Shown in pieces: positions 50,825 to 58,245 of a stretch of DNA of 58,323 bases. The stretch lies in the NCBI GenBank assembly GCA_024403275.1, contig JAKSSD010000007.1, forward strand, positions 1 to 58,323, read 5' to 3'. Each line of letters starts with the position of its first letter. Positions within the stretch are counted from its first letter, which is position 1. This stretch comes from Lachnospiraceae bacterium (GTDB taxonomy: Bacteria > Bacillota > Clostridia > Lachnospirales > Lachnospiraceae). The notes under the pieces are model-generated. The model was not told the DNA's origin, made no database searches, and saw only the letters and a list, made by a program, of their open reading frames with translations. A program made the position numbers and the translations under genes.

Positions 50825-52054
50825 ATGATTTTAGAATTTTTTAAAGACAGTTTATTTTTTCTACTTTCCTATACATTTTTTATAGGCATAATGTTGTCTG
50901 ATAAGTATATTTCCAAGAAAAATAAACACATTTTTATTTTCGCCATCATTTTAGCTATTCTCAATACATTAACTGATTATGTAGAGTTTTGGACTCTTTT
51001 AGTTCCAGGCCATGTTCTATTGCGCGAATTAGCATCTTATACTGGATATAGTGTGCGACCATTTCTTGTTTTATGTTTCATGCAGCTTTGTTTACCAAAG
51101 AAAAAGCACTATATCTTTTTAGGCCTGTCCATAGCAAATTTACTCTTATTCTTCACCAGTCATTTTACTCACTTAGGGGTTTTCTTTAGCCCTGACAACG
51201 CTTTTCAAAGAGGTCCTTTATGGGGATTCGTTTTTATAATAAGTGGTCTTGGCCTAATATATATATTAATATTATCAATCAAGGAGTACTTTAGTCGTCG
51301 CATTCGACGTTGGATAATACCTCCAGCTTGTGTTGTACTTATTCTTTATGCTGTTTATTCAGATTATATTTCGATGGGCGCTTATCCTTCTAATCTAAGT
51401 AAGACTCTTGTAGTCGTAATTTTGCAATTTTATTTGTTCTATCATCTGGATCTTGCCAGACAATACGAGGAAAAAATGCTTCAGAATCAGAAGCTTCAGT
51501 TAATGCTTTCTCAGATTAAGCCACACTTTTTCTTTAATACGATTACAACTATACAGGCTCTTTGTAGTATCGACCCTAAGAAAGCCTCAGAAACCCTGGG
51601 ACTTTTTGCCACTTATGTAAGGCAAAATATCACTACTACAACTGATAGTTTAACTCCTTTTTCAAAGGAAATTGAACATGTAAAAACCTACGCATCCATC
51701 GAGTCTCTTAGATTTCCAAACATTGAAGTGCAGTACGATATTCAATTTAGCGATTTTGATATAGCAACTCTTTCCATTCAGCCTCTTGTTGAAAATGCAA
51801 TCAAACATGGCATCCGTTCTAAAGAGCATGGAATAGTTTTGATAAGCACTCAATATAATAATCAATCTATTATAATTAATATTTCAGATAATGGAATTGG
51901 CTTTGATACATCAATTATTGATGAATTAGATGATACTCATGTAGGTATTCACAACGTTAAAAATCGATTAGAAATCCTTCAGAACGCTTCAATGGCCATT
52001 AATAGCAGCTCTGATGGAACAAATATTACTATAACTATTCCTTGGGAGAATTAA
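50825..52054 (+). CDS. LytS-type sensor histidine kinase with 7TM input
   Basis: The 409-residue kinase has seven hydrophobic helices (about 8-205), a short coiled linker (LDLARQYEEKMLQNQKLQLML), and a His_kinase-type transmitter. The phosphoacceptor is H234 in LSQIKPHFFFNTITTIQAL. The HATPase part shows the N-box PLVENAIKHGI, G1 ISDNGIGFDTS and G2 VGIHNVKNRLEIL. The signal is unknown; 7TM inputs of this kind often sense small or membrane-soluble ligands. The stop codon is one base before the start of the response regulator gene, so they form a pair. Confidence 0.92.
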   Translation: MILEFFKDSLFFLLSYTFFIGIMLSDKYISKKNKHIFIFAIILAILNTLTDYVEFWTLLVPGHVLLRELASYTGYSVRPFLVLCFMQLCLPKKKHYIFLGLSIANLLLFFTSHFTHLGVFFSPDNAFQRGPLWGFVFIISGLGLIYILILSIKEYFSRRIRRWIIPPACVVLILYAVYSDYISMGAYPSNLSKTLVVVILQFYLFYHLDLARQYEEKMLQNQKLQLMLSQIKPHFFFNTITTIQALCSIDPKKASETLGLFATYVRQNITTTTDSLTPFSKEIEHVKTYASIESLRFPNIEVQYDIQFSDFDIATLSIQPLVENAIKHGIRSKEHGIVLISTQYNNQSIIINISDNGIGFDTSIIDELDDTHVGIHNVKNRLEILQNASMAINSSSDGTNITITIPWEN

Positions 52055-52055
52055 T

Positions 52056-52877
52056 ATGAAAGCTCTTTGTATTGACGATGAACCATTTGTATTACAACAG
52101 AATATTTTAATGTGTCAAAACTCTGGATGTTTCTCTTCGGTAAATGGAGCCATGAATTCAAAGGAGGCTCTTTCCTTTCTGGAGGACAACAAAGTTGACT
52201 TTATATTTCTTGATATAAACATGCCTAATACAAGTGGCTTATCCTTGTATGAGATTATCAAGCAAAAATATCCACATATTGCACTTGTTTTTGTTACTGG
52301 ATATTCAGAATATGCTTTAACTGCTTTTCAGATGCATGCTGATGGATATTTAACCAAGCCTATTTCTACAGAAGATATTAAGGCTGAAGTTAATCATATC
52401 AACGATCAGAAAAATCGTTTCAAGACTCTTCCAGATATATTTGTACAGACCTTTGGAAATTTTGAAATTTACGTAAAGGGAACTCCTGTTAAATTTGAAA
52501 GAAAGAAATCCAAGGAACTTTTAGCTTATCTTGTCGACAAAAGAGGCACCAGTGTTGTTCGTGCAGAATTAGCTTCAATTTTTTGGGAGGATTCCTTATA
52601 TGATCACTCCAAACAAAAACAGTTAGATGTATTTATTCAGAGTTTGAAAAAGACACTTAAAGAATATGATATTCAATCAATTTTTGAAATAGAAAAAGGT
52701 GAGCTCAGAGTCAATCCTCTTAACTTTAAATGCGATTATTATGATTTGCTCGACGATAAAGAAGAAGCAAAACAAAATTACTGTGATAACTATATGAATG
52801 CCTATTCCTGGTCTGAAAATACCAAGGCATATCTTTCATTAAAGCATCTGAAGAATGACTCTTTGCCTAACCTGTAA
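52056..52877 (+). CDS. Response regulator with SARP-like winged-helix output
   Basis: The 273-residue protein has a receiver domain (about 1-120; acidic D7-D8, phosphoacceptor D53 in FIFLDINMP, K in YLTKPIS). An OmpR/SARP-like DNA-binding region follows (about 127-235), opening with FVQTFGNFEIYVKGTPVKFERKKSKELLAYLVD and ASIFWEDSLYDHSKQKQLDVFIQSLKK. The short tail may be a remnant of the bacterial transcriptional activation domain. It should be phosphorylated by the kinase encoded just upstream. Target genes are unknown. LytS-type kinases usually pair with LytTR regulators, so this output domain is unusual. Confidence 0.9.
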   Translation: MKALCIDDEPFVLQQNILMCQNSGCFSSVNGAMNSKEALSFLEDNKVDFIFLDINMPNTSGLSLYEIIKQKYPHIALVFVTGYSEYALTAFQMHADGYLTKPISTEDIKAEVNHINDQKNRFKTLPDIFVQTFGNFEIYVKGTPVKFERKKSKELLAYLVDKRGTSVVRAELASIFWEDSLYDHSKQKQLDVFIQSLKKTLKEYDIQSIFEIEKGELRVNPLNFKCDYYDLLDDKEEAKQNYCDNYMNAYSWSENTKAYLSLKHLKNDSLPNL

Positions 52878-52893
52878 GAGTGAATTGTCACTC
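52878..52893 (+). terminator. Short terminator after the response regulator gene
   Basis: GAGTGA and TCACTC pair around ATTG directly after the stop codon, followed by CTTATTATTGTT. The stem is short. Confidence 0.5.
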
Positions 52894-52897
52894 CTTA

Positions 52898-53542
52898 TTA
52901 TTGTTCTCTCTTCATGAATAATACTACTGAAATAATGCCAAATAGAATTGTCATTAAAGCACCTGCTCCTACGAAACCTATATTCCTTCCAAAGCTTCCA
53001 TTCTCGACAAGGACGTATGGAATAATCATTTCGTTAATCTCTTCATTAGTATATCCTGCATCCTTAAGATATGATTCAAGGAAACCTCTCTCCTTAGATG
53101 ACATCTTCTTAAGGGAACCATTAATGTACTTAAATCCGCTATCACCAAGTTCAGTACTTCCGCTTGTATCTTCCCACCATTTCCATGATGCATCAACAAT
53201 CTTGTCATAAACTGAAAAATCTCTTGCATTAGCTCTGACACCGATGAAATGTTTCATATAGATACGTCCGTCAGTATCTGAAATCTGAAGATCTGGAACT
53301 GTGTAAATCGCAGATACATCATTATTATTCTTAGTATCAGTAGTAATCTCAAATGGTTCTAACACAAAATCAAGATATACTTCAATATGTTGTCCACTCT
53401 TAAGAGTTGTCCAGTCTGTATCATAAAGATCTGTTGATGGTAATATTCCTGTAACAACGCCTTTAATTCCAAAACAAAATAAAATAATACCAGCTATGGC
53501 TGCTATAGCAAATCTGATTGCATAATTAACTCTTCTACTCAT
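52898..53542 (-). CDS. Two-helix membrane protein of unknown function
   Basis: The 214-residue protein has hydrophobic helices at about 9-32 (FAIAAIAGIILFCFGIKGVVTGI) and 185-209 (NIGFVGAGALMTILFGIISVVLF). They enclose an extracytoplasmic domain of about 150 residues. That domain has aromatic-rich segments (DASWKWWEDTSGS) and charged ones (MSSKERGFLESYLKDAGYTNEEINEMI). I recognise no family with certainty and propose no function. GGAGGAG precedes the ATG. It is convergent with the two-component system and lies downstream of birA, 67 bases apart. Confidence 0.68.
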   Translation of the reverse strand: MSRRVNYAIRFAIAAIAGIILFCFGIKGVVTGILPSTDLYDTDWTTLKSGQHIEVYLDFVLEPFEITTDTKNNNDVSAIYTVPDLQISDTDGRIYMKHFIGVRANARDFSVYDKIVDASWKWWEDTSGSTELGDSGFKYINGSLKKMSSKERGFLESYLKDAGYTNEEINEMIIPYVLVENGSFGRNIGFVGAGALMTILFGIISVVLFMKREQ

Positions 53543-53609
53543 TTTTATCTCCTCCTAATATATTACACAACGTTTACAGAATATCATACGTAACTATCGA
53601 TTACAATAA

Positions 53610-54614
53610 TCAGTACTTGACAACGCTTACTTCTCCTGAAGATAAGGCGTCTGTTCTGCCATCCTCATATTTAATAAGTAATCTGCATTCATCATCAATT
53701 CCAGTAACCAATGCATAATCATTCTTCTCTTTTGAATCGCCATAAGGAAGGATTTTAACATAATTACCTACTAACATTGATTTTTCCTTATAGCCTTCAA
53801 AGAATGGATATTTATCAGGCTCTTTATAACTTTTATAAAACTCTCCAATTATAGCTCCTGCAAGTCTGTCTCTTACCTCGCTATCAACATTATTTGCAAG
53901 AAGTGCTCCAGCTTTCTTTTTTATATCATCTGGAAATCCATCATATGGAGTATAAATATTAATTCCAGCTCCAATTATCACATGAGAAAGCCTTCCATCC
54001 TCTAACGAAGCTATTCCTTCAGTGAGAATTCCCGCAATTTTCTTATCATTATAATAAATATCATTTACCCATTTAATCTTGGTATCTATTCCTGTAACCT
54101 TCTTGATAGCACGACAAATACACTCTGCAGCCATACATGTATAATTAGTGGCGTGTGCAAAATCCGTATGTGGAAACAACAGGAAACTCATATAAAGACC
54201 TGTACTTGTAGGTGAATAAAAATCTCGGCCTTTTCTTCCTCTTCCCTTTGTCTGACAATCAGCAATAAATACTGCCTCTTTCTCTCCATTATTAGCATAT
54301 TCTCTAGCTAAATCATTAGTAGATCCAACTGTTTGGAATGCCTCAATATGAATATCCTTAAGGTATTCGAATTCCGCATACTCCGTATTTATTTCATTAA
54401 AAATAGCTGCTTTGTTAATAATCTTTTCTGTTTCCATCAATCTATATCCCTTATTAGTAATCGCTTCTATTTTGATGTCTTCCTTCTCAAGACTTTTAAT
54501 TGCTTTCCAAACTGCTGCTCTTGTAACATATATTCTGTTCGCAATCTCTTCTCCAGAAATAAAGTTCGAACCACTCTCTTTTAAAATATCGTAAACTTTC
54601 TCTTTTGTAGACAT
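53610..54614 (-). CDS. birA: Bifunctional biotin-protein ligase / biotin repressor
   Basis: The 334-residue BirA has an N-terminal winged helix-turn-helix (about 1-65, SGEEIANRIYVTRAAVWKAIKSLEKE). A catalytic BPL domain follows with TVGSTNDLAREYA, the biotinyl-AMP loop GRGRKGRDFYSP (about 125-136), KWVNDIYYNDKKIAGILTEG and IIGAGINIYTP. A C-terminal SH3-like domain is present. It attaches biotin to carboxylases and represses biotin genes when loaded with biotinyl-AMP. The presence of the DNA-binding domain and the tandem operator in the divergent bioY promoter fit this double role. Confidence 0.95.
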   Translation of the reverse strand: MSTKEKVYDILKESGSNFISGEEIANRIYVTRAAVWKAIKSLEKEDIKIEAITNKGYRLMETEKIINKAAIFNEINTEYAEFEYLKDIHIEAFQTVGSTNDLAREYANNGEKEAVFIADCQTKGRGRKGRDFYSPTSTGLYMSFLLFPHTDFAHATNYTCMAAECICRAIKKVTGIDTKIKWVNDIYYNDKKIAGILTEGIASLEDGRLSHVIIGAGINIYTPYDGFPDDIKKKAGALLANNVDSEVRDRLAGAIIGEFYKSYKEPDKYPFFEGYKEKSMLVGNYVKILPYGDSKEKNDYALVTGIDDECRLLIKYEDGRTDALSSGEVSVVKY

Positions 54615-54661
54615 ATCGATTCCTTTTCTATCGTTAATTGTAAACCTTTATATAAATTCTA

Positions 54662-54691
54662 TTGACTTTAATCTTTCTGTAATTGTAGACT
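54662..54691 (+). promoter_or_regulatory. bioY promoter
   Basis: TTGACT (54662-54667) and TAGACT (54686-54691) are spaced by 18 bases. The -10 lies inside the first BirA-type site. A second candidate -10 (TAAACT) lies in the second site. Confidence 0.5.
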
Positions 54692-54725
54692 ATCTCTCGA
54701 CAATTGTAAACTATCGGTCGACAAT
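54681..54725. promoter_or_regulatory. Tandem BirA-type operator upstream of bioY
   Basis: Two copies of an imperfect palindrome follow each other with a 21-bp period: TTGTAGAC-N6-TCGACAA and TTGTAAAC-N6-TCGACAA. The half-sites resemble the TTGTNAAC type known for BirA in Firmicutes. A further lone half-site AATTGTAAACC (54636-54646) lies toward birA. The position over the bioY promoter fits repression by BirA-biotinyl-AMP. Assignment is by pattern and context. Confidence 0.75.
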
Positions 54726-54751
54726 ATAAATTTATCAAAGGAGCTATTATT

Positions 54752-55324
54752 ATGTCTGAAAATAATCAAAAAAATAAAAGTCCTTTTACTGTGTTAGATC
54801 TTACGCAAATTGCCTTGCTTGCAGCTATCATTTGTATATTAGGACCTTTATCCCTTCCTCTTCCTTTTAGCGAAGTACCTGTATCACTTTCAATATTTGG
54901 TATTTTCTTAGCCCTTATTGTAGGTGGTCTCAAAGATGGAAGTATAAGTATTCTTATATATATTCTTCTTGGTCTTGTAGGTGTACCTGTATTTGCAGGT
55001 TTCACTGGCGGATTTGCTAAACTCGCCGGTCCTACTGGCGGTTATATCATTGGATACCTTCCAATGGCTCTTGTAGCAGGTCTTTTCATTACACTTTCCA
55101 AAAGAAAGATTGCTTTTACAATCCTCGGACTTATTTTAGGTCTGGCTGTCTGCTACACCTTTGGTTCTTTATGGCTTGGTATTTCCACCAAAATGGGATT
55201 AGGCAAGGCCTTTATGGTAGGCGTAATTCCTTACATTCCATTTGACCTTGGAAAGCTCATTATATCCTTGCTAATTGGCATTCCTGTTCAAAAAGCAGTA
55301 TCAAAAATCCAGAATAAAGATTAA
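54752..55324 (+). CDS. bioY: Biotin transporter substrate-binding subunit BioY
   Basis: The 190-residue S component of an ECF transporter has six hydrophobic helices. It shows typical segments LGPLSLPLPFSEVPVSLSIFGIFLALIVGGLKDG, LLGLVGVPVFAGFTGGFAKLAGPTGGYIIGY and GVIPYIPFDLGKLIISL. It binds biotin and works with the shared ECF ATPase/T module encoded elsewhere. AAAGGAG precedes the ATG. It is probably repressed by BirA through the tandem operator in the shared intergenic region. No biotin synthesis genes are nearby, which suggests reliance on uptake. Confidence 0.95.
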   Translation: MSENNQKNKSPFTVLDLTQIALLAAIICILGPLSLPLPFSEVPVSLSIFGIFLALIVGGLKDGSISILIYILLGLVGVPVFAGFTGGFAKLAGPTGGYIIGYLPMALVAGLFITLSKRKIAFTILGLILGLAVCYTFGSLWLGISTKMGLGKAFMVGVIPYIPFDLGKLIISLLIGIPVQKAVSKIQNKD

Positions 55325-55331
55325 CTTATAA

Positions 55332-55361
55332 ACGGGGTTATGGTTTAAGCCACAACCCCGT
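55332..55361 (+). terminator. bioY terminator
   Basis: ACGGGGTT-a-TGG and CCA-c-AACCCCGT pair around a 6-base loop with one mismatch, followed by CTTTTTTAT. Confidence 0.92.
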
Positions 55362-55366
55362 CTTTT

Positions 55367-55633
55367 TTATAAATCACCATTATAGAATTCTTTTAATATA
55401 TCTGCCATTTCCTCAAGCTGTTCATCAACGTATACAGAATCAATTTCTTCTCTGTCATTTACGAAATCTTCACCGGGAAAATTTATATTCTTAATATCAG
55501 TAATATCAGAAATTCCAATTGCTTCAAGAACTTTACTTTTTCGAATTCCTAAGTCCTTTACCGAAATCACTTTCTTTTCAGCTTCGTCTTCTATACATAC
55601 TTCATTTGAATCAAAATCCAGTATAAGCTTCAT
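55367..55633 (-). CDS. Small acidic protein of unknown function
   Basis: The 88-residue protein is acidic and soluble, with no signal peptide or membrane helix. It starts MKLILDFDSNEVCIEDEAEKK, has a central IRKSKVLEAIGISDITDI segment and ends with a likely helix DEQLEEMADILKEFY. I recognise no family. AGGGAG precedes the ATG. It begins 14 bases after the lysoplasmalogenase gene stop, so the two are probably co-transcribed. Confidence 0.6.
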   Translation of the reverse strand: MKLILDFDSNEVCIEDEAEKKVISVKDLGIRKSKVLEAIGISDITDIKNINFPGEDFVNDREEIDSVYVDEQLEEMADILKEFYNGDL

Positions 55634-55647
55634 ATTTACTCCCTAAA

Positions 55648-56328
55648 CTATCTTGCAATAAAAAGACTTGATGCAATAAGTAACTGACCAATGTAATACA
55701 AAGAAAGATTGGTAATACGAAGTGAAAACTTTGTTGTTCCACTGAATGTATTAAAGATAAGAACTATATCTGATGCTGTAAATAATACTGCTCCGACTGC
55801 ATAAACAATGTCATGTGTATTAGCAGTAGAAATCGCTATTCCAATAGCAATTACAGTCATAATAATTACTGCACCAAGATAGAATACACCAAATATCTTA
55901 AATGCAATCTTAACTTCCATTGTTTTAAATATGTAAATAAGTAATGCTGCTGCAAGAATTGCACCAATTACTACGCATATAATTGTATTTACCGAAATAG
56001 GAATCAATGCACATAGATATAAAATATGTCCCACTAAGAAAGCAACGATACCAAGCAGGAAAGCTTTTTGTCCATGTTTCTTGAAAACAAATCTAAGATT
56101 GAGAAGAATATCTCCAACCATGCCAAAAATCAAACCGATTGCTATCAGTCTTCCAAGTGAATCTGAAGTGACTCTCAAGAATCCCAACATACCAATAGTC
56201 ACAAACATCAACGCTGCTGAACCCTTTAAAATATCAGCAAGCACATATTTTTCCTTATGCTCAACCGCAATAAATGTTCCCTGCAATGCAATTCCTACAA
56301 GTGCTAATCCAACAATAACTGGTAACAT
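55648..56328 (-). CDS. YhhN family membrane protein (lysoplasmalogenase-like)
   Basis: The start at 56328 (MLPVIVGLALV) has AAAGGAGG 5 bases upstream; the longer frame runs through a REP-like repeat and is not used. The 226-residue protein has about eight hydrophobic helices, with YhhN-type motifs VLADILKGSAALMFVTIGML, LIFGMVGDILLNL and YAVGAVLFTASDIVLIFNTF (Asp residues in helices). Members hydrolyse the vinyl-ether bond of lysoplasmalogens. Plasmalogens occur in anaerobic clostridia, so the role is plausible. A REP-like copy lies in its leader. Confidence 0.82.
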   Translation of the reverse strand: MLPVIVGLALVGIALQGTFIAVEHKEKYVLADILKGSAALMFVTIGMLGFLRVTSDSLGRLIAIGLIFGMVGDILLNLRFVFKKHGQKAFLLGIVAFLVGHILYLCALIPISVNTIICVVIGAILAAALLIYIFKTMEVKIAFKIFGVFYLGAVIIMTVIAIGIAISTANTHDIVYAVGAVLFTASDIVLIFNTFSGTTKFSLRITNLSLYYIGQLLIASSLFIAR

Positions 56329-56340
56329 ACTTCCTCCTTT

Positions 56341-56361
56341 GGGGACGGTCCTTTTGCCACG
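56341..56361 (-). repeat. REP-like repeat, copy 1
   Basis: GGGGACGGTCCTTTTGCCAC plus G on the plus strand is identical to two further copies 535-600 bases away. It sits directly upstream of the lysoplasmalogenase ribosome binding site, within that gene's leader. Confidence 0.8.
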
Positions 56362-56377
56362 CCCATCTAACCATTCC

Positions 56378-56383
56378 ATTATA
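56378..56383 (-). promoter_or_regulatory. Possible -10 of the lysoplasmalogenase gene
   Basis: A perfect TATAAT on the minus strand follows the desulfoferrodoxin terminator by 5 bases. The -35 would fall inside the terminator stem and is poor. The leader made from here would carry the REP-like copy. Confidence 0.4.
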
Positions 56384-56388
56384 ACTAA

Positions 56389-56424
56389 AAAGAGGAAGGA
56401 TTACTATTATAATCCTCCCTCTTT
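56389..56424 (-). terminator. Desulfoferrodoxin gene terminator
   Basis: AAAGAGGGAGGATTA and TAATCCTTCCTCTTT form a 15-bp stem (one G-U pair) around a 6-base loop. A short T run follows on the minus strand, 10 bases after the stop codon. Confidence 0.85.
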
Positions 56425-56434
56425 CTAAATAAAT

Positions 56435-56815
56435 TTAGCAAATTTTTGCTGATTTCCATAGTTTGTGAAGATTGCAATAAGCATACGCACAAACAACAGA
56501 ATCATCATCAGTCAAAGCGAATTCCGCACATGGCTTTTCACCAGGCTTCAATTCCTTTCTCTGACTACCCTTGACTGTCTCGAGTGCGATCCATTCAATA
56601 AAATGATTATCTAACATTGGATGTTCTTCACTACCTACTTTAACGACAACCTTGTTTCCCTTGACTGTTATCACTGGAACATGCTTCTCCTTAGCCACGT
56701 CACTGGTTACTGGTATAACCTCTGTCATTTCCGTACCGCAACACATCATTGAAACGCCTGATTCTTTAACCATACCAACAAAGTTACCGCAAACATCACA
56801 TACATAAAATTTCAT
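56435..56815 (-). CDS. dfx: Desulfoferrodoxin (superoxide reductase, 2Fe type)
   Basis: The start at 56815 (MKFYVCDVCGNF) has AAGGGGG 8 bases upstream. The 126-residue protein has an N-terminal desulforedoxin-like iron site (C6, C9, C25, C26). The C-terminal superoxide reductase centre has ligands in KEKHVPVI, GSEEHPMLDNHFIEWI and CNLHKLWKS (His x4 plus Cys). It reduces superoxide to hydrogen peroxide without releasing oxygen, a typical defence of strict anaerobes. The electron donor (often rubredoxin) is not encoded here. The longer frame to 56998 is an artefact of the repeat region. Confidence 0.96.
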   Translation of the reverse strand: MKFYVCDVCGNFVGMVKESGVSMMCCGTEMTEVIPVTSDVAKEKHVPVITVKGNKVVVKVGSEEHPMLDNHFIEWIALETVKGSQRKELKPGEKPCAEFALTDDDSVVCAYAYCNLHKLWKSAKIC

Positions 56816-56895
56816 AAATACACCCCCTTTAATAAATGGTGAATTCATAATAATTCCAATATGTGAAAATATATTGTCACTTTTGTGTTTGTTTT

Positions 56896-56916
56896 GGGGA
56901 CGGTCCTTTTGCCACG
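56896..56916 (+). repeat. REP-like repeat, copy 2
   Basis: GGGGACGGTCCTTTTGCCAC plus G, identical to copy 1, lies between the desulfoferrodoxin and CPBP genes, 11 bases before copy 3. Confidence 0.8.
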
Positions 56917-56927
56917 CATCGCACATT

Positions 56928-56960
56928 GGGGACGGTCCTTGTGGCAAAAGGACCGTCCCC
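56928..56960. repeat. REP-like repeat, copy 3 (inverted pair forming a hairpin)
   Basis: A 13-base partial copy GGGGACGGTCCTT (56928-56940) is followed by a full inverted copy (56941-56960). They form a 13-bp perfect hairpin with loop GTGGCAA. It lies 6 bases after the CPBP stop codon and may also act as its 3' end structure. No REP-associated transposase is in the window. Confidence 0.82.
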
Positions 56961-56966
56961 ACGACA

Positions 56967-57635
56967 CTATATAACTTCAAATATAATAAGTGCACCAATA
57001 ATGTTTATAACTACATTAGCACACGCATGCGTAATATAGCTAGCCAAAATACTCTCAAATTTATTAGATAACCATTGAAGGAACAATCCAACTCCTGTCA
57101 GCCCAGCCATACAGATAATAAATATAAATGGATTAAACCAGGTTACAAATATTCCAATATGATAAATTGAAAACAGAATCGCGCTAATTATCGCTCCAAG
57201 CTTTTTACTTTTAAAGATTCCGTTAATATAGCCTCTGAAGAAGCTCTCTTCCAAAAACGAATTACATACAATGATATACGCAAATACAAATAAACAATTG
57301 CTTCTTGTAAGATTTTCCTTTGCAATCAGACTTTGTCTTATATTATTTAGATCAATAAATCTTCTAAATATCAAGAAAGCCAGCGCCGTTCCAACAAAAA
57401 ATATAGCCATTGAAATGAGAATCGGCTTAATATTTTTAATCTTACGAAGACGAATAACTTCAACAAATTTCTTATGAGTTAATCCGCTATATAAAACAAT
57501 CGAACCCATAAATGCCACAACTTTTATTACTGTTTTAAGCGTATATCCTAAATTAAAAAGTTCTTCTAACATAACCACTACTACAATAGCAGCAATGGCT
57601 AGAACCATTCCAATGCATATATCCTTCTTTTTCAT
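56967..57635 (-). CDS. CPBP family intramembrane metalloprotease
   Basis: The 222-residue protein has six to seven hydrophobic helices and the CPBP/Abi motifs EESFFRGYINGIF (motif 1, EExxxR) and ILFSIYHIGIF (motif 2 His). A later hydrophobic LQWLSNKFESILASYITHACANVVIN carries the third conserved His/Asn. Members are membrane proteases, sometimes linked to peptide maturation or bacteriocin immunity; no bacteriocin gene is nearby. GGAGAG precedes the ATG. The gene ends at the REP-like hairpin. Confidence 0.85.
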   Translation of the reverse strand: MKKKDICIGMVLAIAAIVVVVMLEELFNLGYTLKTVIKVVAFMGSIVLYSGLTHKKFVEVIRLRKIKNIKPILISMAIFFVGTALAFLIFRRFIDLNNIRQSLIAKENLTRSNCLFVFAYIIVCNSFLEESFFRGYINGIFKSKKLGAIISAILFSIYHIGIFVTWFNPFIFIICMAGLTGVGLFLQWLSNKFESILASYITHACANVVINIIGALIIFEVI

Positions 57636-57748
57636 ATTTCTCTCCGCTTTGTTTCCATTGTTAAATTTATTGTCGCTCCAAAAGCATCAAGTTATAATTT
57701 TCAGCGTTCTCCACTCAGCACAATAGATGTGTCCATCAACTTTAAATG

Positions 57749-58090
57749 TTATTCCCAGGCTTTCCAAACGTCTGGTGCATACCCAAGCGAAGATTTTTTA
57801 CCATTCCTAACAACTGGAGTTTTGATTATCGATTGATTTTCAAGTATTTTATCAAGCTTATCCTCATCTGCAATATGCTTAATCAAAGCAAGAATATCCT
57901 TGTCTTTTCCATCCCAGTTGATCATGTTTTCAAATCCGCCATTTGCATCCGCTACAGATTTAAACTCTCCCTTGCTCATGCCTTTTTCTTTCATATCTAT
58001 AAATTGATACTTTATCCCACGTTCTTTAAAGAAACGTTCTGCTTTTTTTGTATCATTACATTTTTTAGTTCCATAAATCTGTATATTCAT
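57749..58090 (-). CDS. ArsC/Spx-family thioredoxin-fold protein
   Basis: The 113-residue protein has the ArsC/Spx fold with YGTKKCNDTKKAERFFKERGIKYQFIDM at the N-terminus and IIKTPVVRNGKKSSLGYAPDVW near the end (cis-Pro TPVV). It has a single cysteine (C11) in KKCNDTKKA, without the CxxC of Spx. The Arg residues typical of true arsenate reductases are not obvious. It is more likely one of the YffB/glutaredoxin-like members of unknown function. No arsenic genes are nearby. AGAGG precedes the ATG. Confidence 0.82.
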   Translation of the reverse strand: MNIQIYGTKKCNDTKKAERFFKERGIKYQFIDMKEKGMSKGEFKSVADANGGFENMINWDGKDKDILALIKHIADEDKLDKILENQSIIKTPVVRNGKKSSLGYAPDVWKAWE

Positions 58091-58111
58091 ATATCCTCTA
58101 TCCTTACTATA

Positions 58112-58245
58112 TCAAATCAGAACGCCACAAATATGATCTACTTCATGCTGTATAATCTCTGCTACAAATCCAGTATATTTTCTCCTAATCTATCAAAATA
58201 TTATAACCTATGAAATCCAAACAAAATCCACCTTTACAATAACGC
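58112..58245 (-). pseudogene. Peptide deformylase remnant
   Basis: Reading the minus strand to the TGA at 58112-58114 gives IRRKYTGFVAEIIQHEVDH followed by ICGVLI. This is the C-terminal metal-binding end of a short clostridial peptide deformylase (HExxH in QHEVDH). In-frame stop codons (TGA, TAG) lie directly upstream of IRR. A second frame upstream reads VRYCKGGF, resembling the preceding VxY strand, so the gene looks frameshifted and truncated. No start or the upstream EGCLS motif was found. The exact right end is uncertain. Confidence 0.75.

Noticed and set aside
56816-56998. N-terminal extension of desulfoferrodoxin
   Set aside because: It reads through the REP-like repeats and the CPBP gene end; the ATG at 56815 has a strong ribosome binding site and gives the normal family length.
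57746-58213. Plus-strand frame of 155 codons at the right end
   Set aside because: It is antisense to the ArsC/Spx-like gene and the deformylase remnant and has no start signals.
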